Assembly: GCA_049522565.1 (NCBI GenBank) | Contig: JBEKNT010000196.1 | Location: 1 to 12,062 of the forward strand | Source: JASHVB01 sp049522565 | GTDB taxonomy: Bacteria; Pseudomonadota; Alphaproteobacteria; Acetobacterales; Acetobacteraceae | Direction: 5' to 3' | Length of the DNA stretch: 12,062 nucleotides | Shown: one piece after another, positions 6,674 to 12,062 of the stretch | Position numbering within the stretch: position 1 is the stretch's first letter | Layout: each line of letters opens with the position of its first letter | The notes under the pieces: generated by a model | Told to the model about the DNA's origin: nothing | The model's database searches: none | What the model saw: only the letters and a program-made list of their open reading frames with translations | Program-made: the position numbers and the translations under genes

Positions 6674-7332
6674 CGAACACGGCGACAGGAACAGCGGCAC
6701 TGGCCACCGCGATGGCGGCGGACAAGCTGCCCCGCCTCCGCCTCGCCGGCCTTCACAGCCCTCTGGCCGGGCCGTTCGACCTTTCCGTCGCGGCGGGCGA
6801 ATGCGTCGCCGTCGCGGGACCGTCCGGTTCCGGCAAGAGCCTGCTGCTGCGCATGATCGCCGACCTGGACCCGAACGAAGGCGACGTGGCGCTCGACGGG
6901 AAAGACCGGCGCAGCTTCAGCCCGCCCGCCTGGCGCCGCCGCGTCGTCTACAGCGCCGCCGAGCCGGGCTGGTGGCACGATACCGCCGCGCCGCATTTTC
7001 CTCCCGGCGCCGCGCGCGATGCCGCACACGCGCTGATGCCCCGGCTTGGCCTCGCGCCGGTGCTGCTGGAAAGCCCGATCGTCCGCCTGTCCACCGGCGA
7101 ACGCCAAAGGCTGGCACTGATCCGCGCCCTGGCCCTGGATCCGCCGGTGCTCCTGCTCGACGAGCCGACCGGCGCGCTCGACCAGGACAGCACCGCGCGC
7201 GTGGAGGCATTGTTGCGCGAATGTCTTGCCGCCGGCACGACGATCGTGCTGGTGACCCACAGTCCTGAGCAGGCCGCCCGGCTCGGCCAGCAGCAGTTCC
7301 GCATGCAGCAGCGCCGGCTGGTTCCCGCATGA
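6670..7332 (+). CDS. fetA: ABC transporter ATP-binding protein, FetA (YbbL) type
   Basis: The 220-residue single ABC domain has Walker A GPSGSGKS (50-57), signature LSTGE (140-144), Walker B VLLLDEPTG (160-168) and H-loop His197. Size, sequence style and the following FetB-like permease point to the FetAB exporter (E. coli YbbL/YbbM), linked to iron export and peroxide resistance. It would hydrolyse ATP on the cytoplasmic face. Where the Q-loop glutamine is expected, the sequence reads YSAAEPGWW (94-102), so that glutamine appears replaced. ATG 6670 lacks its own Shine-Dalgarno and overlaps a leader stop (ATGA). ATG 6712 is an alternative start that would keep the whole ABC core. The stop overlaps another ATG by ATGA. 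Confidence 0.85.
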   Translation: MTNTATGTAALATAMAADKLPRLRLAGLHSPLAGPFDLSVAAGECVAVAGPSGSGKSLLLRMIADLDPNEGDVALDGKDRRSFSPPAWRRRVVYSAAEPGWWHDTAAPHFPPGAARDAAHALMPRLGLAPVLLESPIVRLSTGERQRLALIRALALDPPVLLLDEPTGALDQDSTARVEALLRECLAAGTTIVLVTHSPEQAARLGQQQFRMQQRRLVPA

Positions 7333-7595
7333 CCGTTCCTGACGCCCATGCGAGCCGCCCGAACCATCGACGTACGGCACGGGCTGCCGCAACCCGCCAT
7401 GGCCGGCGCCCGGGTGAAGCGGTCGGGGGCAAGGCTCGACCCGGCCATCCACGCCGCCGTGGTGCCGCGATAGAGGGCCGGGTCAAGAGCCTGGCCATGA
7501 CGGTGGGACCGGCCCCTGCGAACCAGCCGAGAGGCAATCGTCAGGGCGGTTGGCAGCAGATTCAGATCTGGCATCAGATGGAATCCGCTCCATGA
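7329..7595 (+). CDS. Unrecognised 88-residue frame bridging fetA and fetB (doubtful gene)
   Basis: ATG 7329 overlaps the fetA stop (ATGA) and the stop at 7593-7595 overlaps the fetB ATG (ATGA), so the frame exactly fills the space between two genes that normally abut. The predicted product is rich in Arg, Gly, Pro and Gln with no domain, membrane segment or signal peptide that I recognise. By eye its third codon positions are less GC-biased than those of fetA and fetB, which is evidence against coding. Its DNA includes an inverted repeat (7433-7491) and a segment found again at 11862-11910. It may be a coupling frame created by insertion of a repeat element, with no functional protein. Confidence 0.3.
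   Translation: MTVPDAHASRPNHRRTARAAATRHGRRPGEAVGGKARPGHPRRRGAAIEGRVKSLAMTVGPAPANQPRGNRQGGWQQIQIWHQMESAP
7433..7491. repeat. Imperfect inverted repeat in the fetA-fetB gap
   Basis: GGCTCGACCCGGCC (7433-7446) pairs with GGCCGGGTCAAGAGCC (7476-7491) across a 29-base loop, with two extra bases in the second arm. The motif (GGCCGGGTC/GACCCGGCC) looks like intergenic palindromic elements common in GC-rich alphaproteobacteria. It could fold in the mRNA between fetA and fetB and set their relative expression. Confidence 0.55.
7497..7545 (+). repeat. Dispersed repeat, copy 1
   Basis: This 49-base segment matches 11862-11910 at about 37 of 49 positions. Shared blocks include ATGACG, TGCGAACC, GCCGAG and TCGTC, in the same order and spacing. 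It directly follows the inverted repeat in the fetA-fetB gap. Confidence 0.5.
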
Positions 7596-8392
7596 ACCCA
7601 ATTCTGCTCTCGCCGGGCGACGTCGCGATTTCCGCCGTGCTGATCGTGGTGGACGCGGCGCTGTCGCTGGCGCTGCGGCTTGGCCTGCATCGCCAGCTCG
7701 GCTGGGCGGCGCTGCGCATGGTGGTGCAGCTTGTGCTGGTCGGCTGCATCCTGCGCACCGTGTTCGCGCTGGCCTCGCCGCTGGTCACGCTCGCCGTGGT
7801 GCTGGTGATGGTGGCGATCGCCGGCCGCGAGGTGGCGGCGCGGCCGGAGCAACGGCTGGGGCGGTTCGGCAACTACGCCGTCGGCGCCGGTGCCGTTGCG
7901 CTCGCCACGTTCCTCACCGCGATCCTGGCGCTGACCACGGCGATCCGGCCGCAGCCCTGGTACGACCCGCGCTACGCCATCCCGTTGGCCGGCATCGTGC
8001 TTGGCAGTGTGCTGAACGGCGCCAGCCTGGCGCTCGATTCCATGCTCGGCGGCGTGGTGCGGGAGCGCGCCGCGATCGAGGCGCAGTTGGCGCTCGGCGT
8101 GCCATTCTACCAGGCGATCCGCGGGCTGCTGCGCAGTTCGGTGCGCCGGGCGCTGCTGCCGATCGTCAACCAGATGTCGGCGGCGGGCATCATCACCCTG
8201 CCCGGCATCATGACCGGCCAGATCCTCGCCGGCATGGACCCTCTGGAGGCGGCGAAATACCAGATCCTGCTGATTTTCCTTTTGTCCGGCGGCGCTGGCC
8301 TTGCGGCCGTTGTCGTGGTGTATCTTACCGCCAACCGGCTGACCGATGACCGGCAACGCCTGCGCATCGACCGGCTGACCGCAAGAGGCTGA
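7592..8392 (+). CDS. fetB: ABC transporter permease, FetB (YbbM/UPF0014) family
   Basis: From ATG 7592 the protein has 266 residues, the usual FetB length. At least six hydrophobic segments are visible: about 11-30, 38-59, 62-78, 94-118, 127-148 and 223-247. The conserved cytoplasmic stretch ERAAIEAQLALG (158-169), later NQMSAAGIITLPGIMTGQIL (193-212) and the following AAKYQI are hallmarks of the UPF0014 permeases. It should form the inner-membrane channel of a FetA/FetB exporter implicated in iron efflux. TTG 7550 could add 14 residues, but ATG 7592 fits the family N-terminus better. The start overlaps the stop of the upstream small frame (ATGA), with no clear Shine-Dalgarno, so translation may be coupled. 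CBS-BON follows after 12 bases. Confidence 0.9.
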   Translation: MNPILLSPGDVAISAVLIVVDAALSLALRLGLHRQLGWAALRMVVQLVLVGCILRTVFALASPLVTLAVVLVMVAIAGREVAARPEQRLGRFGNYAVGAGAVALATFLTAILALTTAIRPQPWYDPRYAIPLAGIVLGSVLNGASLALDSMLGGVVRERAAIEAQLALGVPFYQAIRGLLRSSVRRALLPIVNQMSAAGIITLPGIMTGQILAGMDPLEAAKYQILLIFLLSGGAGLAAVVVVYLTANRLTDDRQRLRIDRLTARG

Positions 8393-8404
8393 AGGACCAA
8401 GCCC

Positions 8405-9121
8405 ATGAACGTCGCCGATGTGATGACCCGCCACGTGATCTCGGTGTCGCCCGACGCCACGGTGGAAGACGCCGCAAAACAGATGCTGGAACGCGGCATC
8501 TCCGGCCTGATGGTGGTGGATGACAAGGGTGAACTCGCCGGCGTGGTGACCGAGGGCGACCTGCTGCGGCGCGACGAACTCGGCACCGAGCGGCACCGCC
8601 CCTGGTGGCTGCGCATGCTGGTCTCGCCGGGCCGGCAGGCGGCGGATTTCACCCGCACCCACGGCCGCCGGGTGCGCGACGTGATGACCGTCGATGTGGA
8701 GACCGTGGCGGCGGACGCGCCGCTGGAGACGGTGGTCGAGACGATGGAACGGCACCGCATCAAGCGCGTGCCGGTCACCGAGAATAACCGCGTGATCGGC
8801 GTGGTGTCGCGCGCCGACCTGCTGCGCGCGCTGGTCGTCGCCGAACGGCGCGAGCCGCCGATCGCGACCGACGACCGCTCGATCCGCGCGGCGATCCTGG
8901 ATGCGCTGGACAAGCAATCCTGGACGCCGCTGACCACGTTGAACGTGACCGTGGCCGATCGGGTGGTGGATATCTGGGGCACCATCACCAACGAGGACGA
9001 GCGGCGGGCGATCTGCGTGATGGCCGAGAACACGCCGGGGGTGCAGCAGGTGAACGACCACCTGGTGTTCGTCGAGCCGTATTCCGGCACGGTTATCGAC
9101 GGGCCGGCCGATCGGCCATGA
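8405..9121 (+). CDS. CBS-CBS-BON domain protein
   Basis: The 238-residue soluble protein has two CBS motifs, about 1-56 (MNVADVMTRHVISVSPDATV, then GVVTEGDLL) and 90-145 (RDVMTVDVETVAADAPLETV, then GVVSRADLLRAL). Both carry the VMT opening and a G-V-V-(T/S)-x-x-DLL end. A C-terminal BON domain spans about 157-225 (SIRAAILDAL, then VVDIWGTITNEDERR). CBS pairs usually bind adenine nucleotides and act as energy sensors, while BON domains bind membranes or other ligands. The role of this protein is not known. AAGGA (8391-8395), overlapping the fetB stop, is a good Shine-Dalgarno 9 bases before ATG, so it is probably the last gene of the fetAB transcript. Confidence 0.9.
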   Translation: MNVADVMTRHVISVSPDATVEDAAKQMLERGISGLMVVDDKGELAGVVTEGDLLRRDELGTERHRPWWLRMLVSPGRQAADFTRTHGRRVRDVMTVDVETVAADAPLETVVETMERHRIKRVPVTENNRVIGVVSRADLLRALVVAERREPPIATDDRSIRAAILDALDKQSWTPLTTLNVTVADRVVDIWGTITNEDERRAICVMAENTPGVQQVNDHLVFVEPYSGTVIDGPADRP

Positions 9122-9133
9122 GGGTAGGACGGA

Positions 9134-9300
9134 CTCCCCTTCCCCTTGTGGGAGGGGGTTGGGGCAGGACGTGCGGAGGGCCACGGAGAGCCAGAAGGAC
9201 CCCCCCTCCCCTAGTGGCAGGGGGTTGGAGGGAGGGGTCTGTGGGTGCGAGCCTCCGGCCGACCCCTCCCTCCACCCCCCTCCCACGAGGGGAGGGGGAG
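9134..9300. repeat. Three copies of a C/G-rich palindromic repeat (two direct, one inverted)
   Basis: Unit 1 lies at about 9134-9164, unit 2 at 9205-9239 and unit 3 at 9261-9295. Units 1 and 2 share the pattern CCCCT..CCCCT.GTGG.AGGGGGTTGG. Unit 3 is the reverse complement of unit 2 with about four mismatches in 35, so units 2 and 3 can form a long hairpin around a 21-base loop (9240-9260). Each unit is also self-complementary. This resembles the boilerplate palindromes between genes in GC-rich alphaproteobacteria. The right end of unit 3 continues into the apparent ribosome binding site of glpD. Confidence 0.75.
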
Positions 9301-9309
9301 TAAAGGGCC

Positions 9310-10803
9310 ATGACGCGCCCGTTCGACCTCGCCGTCATCGGCGGAGGGATCAACGGCATCGGTATCGCGCGCGACGCGGCAGGCCGCGGGCTGTCGGTGC
9401 TGCTGCTTGAGCAAGGCGATCTGGCTGGCGCGACGTCGTCGGCGTCGACCAAGCTGATCCATGGCGGCCTGCGCTACCTGGAGCACTACGCGTTCCGCCT
9501 GGTGCGCGAATCGCTCGCCGAACGCGAGGTACTGTGGCGCGCCGCACCGCATATCGCCGGGCCGCTGCGATTCGTGCTGCCGCACCATCCGGGGCTGCGG
9601 CCGCGGTGGATGATCCGCGCCGGACTGTTCCTGTACGACCATTTGGGGGGGCGGAAGCTGCTGCCCCCGACACGCACGCTGGACCTGCGGCGCGATCCGG
9701 CCGGCGTGCCGTTGCGCCCGACATTCACCACGGCGTTCGAGTATTCCGACTGCTGGGTGGACGACGCCAGGTTGGTGGTGCTGAACGCGCGCGACGCGGC
9801 GGCGCACGGGGCGGATATCCGCACGCGGACGCGTTGCGTTGCCGCGCGGATCGCCGACGGTCTCTGGCAGTTGGCATTGGAGGACGGCAGCGCTGCTCAG
9901 GCTCGCGTGCTGGTGAACGCCGGAGGACCGTTCGTGTCGCGCATCCTGTCGTCGGTGCTCGGGCATCCGACGGTGACGCCGATCCGGCTGGTGAAGGGCA
10001 GCCACATCGTCGTGCCGCGGCTCTATGCGCACGACCACTGCTACATCTTCCAGAACGCCGACGGGCGGGTGTGCTTCGCCATTCCGTATCATGACGACTT
10101 CACGCTGATCGGCACCACCGACGAGGATTACACCGGCGATCCCGCCGCGGTGGCGCCGTCGGCGGAGGAGGAACGCTATCTCTGCGCGGCGGTCAGCGCG
10201 TATCTGCGCGATCCGGTGGATCCGGCGTCGATCGTCTGGCGCTATGCGGGCGTGCGGCCACTACGCGACGATGGCGCGAGCAAGGCACAGGAGGCGACGC
10301 GCGACTATGTGCTGGAACTGCAAGCGCAGCCGGGCGAGGCTCCGGTCTTGTCGGTGTTCGGCGGCAAGCTGACGACCTACCGGCGGTTGGCCGAGGCGGC
10401 GATGGCGAAGCTGGCGCGGTTCTTTCCCGGCATGCCGGGCACGTGGACCGCTGGCGCGCCGCTGCCCGGCGGCGATTTCCCATACGACGGCGTCGAAACG
10501 GTGCGCGCCGACTTGCAGCGGCGCTATCCGTTTCTCGCCGAGCCAACCGCGCGGCGGATGGTGCGATCCTATGGCACGCTGGCCGGCGAGATGCTGGGCG
10601 ATGCGCGCGATGCCGCCGATCTGGGCGGCGTGATCGGCGCCGATCTGAGCGAGCGCGAGGTGGACTGGCTGGTGCGGAACGAATGGGCGCGCACCGCCGA
10701 CGACGTGCTGTGGCGGCGCAGCAAGCTCGGGCTGCGCTTCGACCCGGCGGAGACGGAAGCACTGGCGGGGTATCTGGCGCGGTCGCCGGCAACGGTCGGG
10801 TAG
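9310..10803 (+). CDS. glpD: FAD-dependent glycerol-3-phosphate dehydrogenase
   Basis: The 497-residue length matches aerobic GlpD. It oxidises glycerol-3-phosphate to dihydroxyacetone phosphate at the inner membrane and passes electrons to quinone. The N-terminal FAD-binding motif is DLAVIGGGINGIG (6-18). The family signature STKLIHGGLRYLE follows at 46-58, YAGVRPL at 312-318 and FGGKLTTYR at 350-358, then the C-terminal helical domain (about 390-490). The only Shine-Dalgarno-like sequence is GGGAGGGGGAG at about 9290-9300, part of the upstream palindromic repeat, 9 bases before ATG 9310. No other glycerol genes (glpK, glpF) are in the window. A ComB-family gene follows after 32 bases. Confidence 0.95.
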   Translation: MTRPFDLAVIGGGINGIGIARDAAGRGLSVLLLEQGDLAGATSSASTKLIHGGLRYLEHYAFRLVRESLAEREVLWRAAPHIAGPLRFVLPHHPGLRPRWMIRAGLFLYDHLGGRKLLPPTRTLDLRRDPAGVPLRPTFTTAFEYSDCWVDDARLVVLNARDAAAHGADIRTRTRCVAARIADGLWQLALEDGSAAQARVLVNAGGPFVSRILSSVLGHPTVTPIRLVKGSHIVVPRLYAHDHCYIFQNADGRVCFAIPYHDDFTLIGTTDEDYTGDPAAVAPSAEEERYLCAAVSAYLRDPVDPASIVWRYAGVRPLRDDGASKAQEATRDYVLELQAQPGEAPVLSVFGGKLTTYRRLAEAAMAKLARFFPGMPGTWTAGAPLPGGDFPYDGVETVRADLQRRYPFLAEPTARRMVRSYGTLAGEMLGDARDAADLGGVIGADLSEREVDWLVRNEWARTADDVLWRRSKLGLRFDPAETEALAGYLARSPATVG

Positions 10804-10835
10804 GCAATCCATAGCCGGTAGTTGGGACGGTAGCG

Positions 10836-11528
10836 TTGGAAATCAGGATCGGCAGCTTGCTTGAAGGCGCTTCGCAGGCGATCGGCGCGGTGGCCATCAT
10901 CGACGTGTTTCGTGCCTTCTCCACTGCCGCCGTGGTGCTGGCCAACGGCGCATCGAAGATCACCATGGTGGGCACGGTCGATGAAGCGTTGTGGCTGCGC
11001 CGCAGCGGTGTCGGCGACGTCTGCATGGGCGAGGTGGGCGGCCGCATGCCTGCCGGGTTCGATTTCGGGAACTCGCCATTCGCGGTATCCGGTATCGACT
11101 TCCACGGCAAGGCGATCATCCAGCGGACCAGCGCCGGCACGCAGGGTATTGTCGCGGCGACGGGTGCCGACCGGCTGTTCGCCGCTGCATTGGTAACGGC
11201 AAGCGCCACGGCTCGGGCGTTGCGGTCGGGCGCTGCCGGCCAGATCACATTGGTCGCGATGGGCAATAATGCGATCGCGCGGGCCGATGAGGATGAGTTG
11301 TGCGCTCTCCACCTGCGCAATCTGCTGGAAGGCAGAAAGGGCAATCCTCAAGCCGTGCGCGAGGTGATTCTCGCCGGTGCTGACGTCGCGCGCTTCGGCG
11401 ATCCGGCCCGTCCGGATTCCCACCCCGCGGACCTGGAAATCGCACTGGATATCGACCGCTACGACTTCGCGATCCGGGTCGCTATGGAGGCCGGCCGGCC
11501 GGTGGCTCGGATTGCGCATGCCGCATGA
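10836..11528 (+). CDS. ComB family protein (2-phosphosulfolactate phosphatase-like)
   Basis: The 230-residue protein carries ComB-family signatures: AIIDVFRAFSTA (20-31), GEVGGRMPAGFDFGNSP (65-81), QRTSAGTQGI (96-105) and acidic DEDEL (151-155). ComB removes phosphate from 2-phosphosulfolactate in archaeal coenzyme M synthesis with Mg2+. Many bacteria without coenzyme M carry homologues of unknown substrate, so I do not assign the exact reaction. The only start that fits the family N-terminus is TTG 10836, preceded by a weak GGGACGG. ComA, ComC and ComDE are absent nearby. The stop overlaps the next frame by ATGA. The 32-base gap after glpD suggests co-transcription. Confidence 0.82.
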   Translation: MEIRIGSLLEGASQAIGAVAIIDVFRAFSTAAVVLANGASKITMVGTVDEALWLRRSGVGDVCMGEVGGRMPAGFDFGNSPFAVSGIDFHGKAIIQRTSAGTQGIVAATGADRLFAAALVTASATARALRSGAAGQITLVAMGNNAIARADEDELCALHLRNLLEGRKGNPQAVREVILAGADVARFGDPARPDSHPADLEIALDIDRYDFAIRVAMEAGRPVARIAHAA

Positions 11529-11785
11529 GCGATGCCGAAGTCCTGGCGCCGGTCGGGATTGTCGTCGCGCGGCATGCGGCTGGCGGCGCATTCCCGGTGT
11601 TCGAGGCGGTCAGCACGCCGGATGCGAAACCGCAGCGACGCACGATGCGCCTGGCATCGCGGCGTCCGGCGAATGGGCACGGGCCGCGCGACATGGCGAT
11701 CCCGCGCGCCAAGATCGCGTTCAACGAGACGGTCGGGCCGGAGCCCAGCGTCGGCAAGGCGATGGCGGGCGCGCCCGCGAAGTGA
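11525..11785 (+). CDS. Hypothetical protein, 86 residues
   Basis: ATG 11525 overlaps the ComB-family stop as ATGA, typical of a coupled gene. Third codon positions are about 85% G or C, in line with true genes here and higher than in the doubtful fetA-fetB frame, so I lean towards coding. The product starts MSDAEVLAPVGIVVARHAAGG, then has a basic middle (around 37-47) and an Ala/Gly/Pro-rich end. No domain, signal peptide or membrane segment was recognised. It could also be the broken N-terminal part of a longer gene, since the sequence after its stop looks non-coding. Confidence 0.45.
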   Translation: MSDAEVLAPVGIVVARHAAGGAFPVFEAVSTPDAKPQRRTMRLASRRPANGHGPRDMAIPRAKIAFNETVGPEPSVGKAMAGAPAK

Positions 11786-11861
11786 CGCGGCGTTCGCGCC
11801 GATGCAACCTCGTGGCTACCGGCCGGAGCCTGCCATCGGGCACTTGACCCGGCGCGTCGGC

Positions 11862-11910
11862 ATGACGCCGGGGGCGGCCGGTGCGAACCGGCCGAGCGTT
11901 ACTCGTCCGG
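11862..11910 (+). repeat. Dispersed repeat, copy 2
   Basis: This copy matches 7497-7545 at about 37 of 49 positions, with the conserved blocks ATGACG, CGGCC, TGCGAACC, GCCGAG and TCGTC in register. It is preceded by CACTTGACCCGGCG, which echoes the GACCCGGCC arm preceding copy 1, so the repeated unit may be longer. Confidence 0.5.
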
Positions 11911-11938
11911 ACCAACCCCATCGTCCGGGCCAACCCGG
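11903..11938 (+). repeat. 18-bp direct repeat, two units
   Basis: TCGTCCGGACCAACCCCA (11903-11920) is followed at once by TCGTCCGGGCCAACCCGG (11921-11938), 15 of 18 identical. It is a minor tandem duplication in the intergenic region. Confidence 0.6.
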
Positions 11939-12024
11939 TCATGGCGCGCGGGAGCGCCCTCACCCGCGGCCCGAGCGGATTCGCCGGACCGTGCGGGAGA
12001 GCGTCGGGGCGGGAGCGAGTGTAC

Positions 12025-12057
12025 GGGGTGGGGGAGTTGGGGGTGGTGGCGGGGGGG
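12025..12057 (+). other. G-quadruplex-type motif
   Basis: Four G-runs of 4, 5, 5 and 7 bases are separated by loops of 1, 4 and 7 bases, meeting the usual G3+N1-7 pattern on the plus strand. Folding is predicted from pattern only, and the window ends five bases later. Confidence 0.5.
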
Positions 12058-12062
12058 TTGTA

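Larger units (their letters stand above)
11786..12062. other. Repeat-rich stretch with no recognised gene
   Basis: I see no convincing gene on either strand in the last 277 bases. They hold the second copy of the dispersed repeat (11862-11910), an 18-bp direct repeat (11903-11938), a CCCTCACCC/GGGAGAG-type palindrome remnant (about 11955-12001) and a G-rich run at the edge. A gene crossing the right edge cannot be excluded. Confidence 0.5.

Noticed and set aside
7574..9286. 570-codon minus-strand open frame opposite fetB and the CBS-BON gene
   Set aside because: It runs antisense through two well-supported genes and through the palindromic repeat; the composition (Asp, His, Gln, Arg-rich) is that of a shadow frame.
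9134..9300. CRISPR array from repeated G/C-rich units
   Set aside because: Only three units, one inverted, with irregular spacing and no cas genes; they are palindromic intergenic elements.
1..11528. A coenzyme M pathway joining the MetE-like gene (epoxyalkane:CoM transferase family) and the ComB-like gene
   Set aside because: The two are about 9.8 kb apart in different transcription units, no other coenzyme M gene is present, and ComB homologues are common in bacteria without coenzyme M. The idea is not supported by this window alone.

Overview
The window is about 12 kb of GC-rich DNA with strongly GC-biased third codon positions. A Kdo-8-phosphate synthase gene (kdsA) shows a Gram-negative host that makes lipopolysaccharide. 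Gene style, the mix of families and the GC-rich palindromic intergenic repeats suggest an alphaproteobacterium, possibly of the Acetobacteraceae/Rhodospirillales type. That placement is an impression and was not tested by a search. No tRNA, rRNA, CRISPR array, transposase or phage gene was seen.

Region 1 (1-4000) looks catabolic. A MetE-like (cobalamin-independent methionine synthase family) gene runs off the left edge on the minus strand. Divergent from it are two tandem genes for Rieske non-heme iron oxygenase alpha subunits, about 87% identical, each with its own Shine-Dalgarno and complete metal ligands. No beta subunit, ferredoxin or reductase is present. The differences between the copies concentrate in one stretch of the catalytic domain, which suggests substrate-range divergence after duplication.

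Region 2 (4025-6463, minus strand) is a compact cluster, kdsA > yjbR-like > membrane acyltransferase. kdsA and yjbR overlap by ATGA. The yjbR/acyltransferase junction carries a three-copy tandem repeat that blurs the acyltransferase start. Kdo synthesis plus an OafA-type acyltransferase fits cell-surface polysaccharide work.

Region 3 (6600-9121, plus strand) is a FetA/FetB-type ABC exporter followed by a CBS-CBS-BON protein. Its layout is unusual: a 17-codon leader overlaps fetA by ATGA, and an 88-codon frame fills the fetA-fetB gap with ATGA overlaps at both ends. That gap also contains a dispersed repeat and an inverted repeat, so the middle frame may be repeat-derived rather than a real gene.

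Region 4 (9122-12062) starts with three copies of a C/G-rich palindromic element, the last of which supplies the apparent ribosome binding site of glpD. Then come glpD (glycerol-3-phosphate dehydrogenase), a ComB-family (2-phosphosulfolactate phosphatase-like) gene and an unrecognised 86-residue frame overlapping it by ATGA. The last 280 bases hold a second copy of the repeat from the fetA-fetB gap, a short 18-bp direct repeat and a G-quadruplex-type G-rich run.
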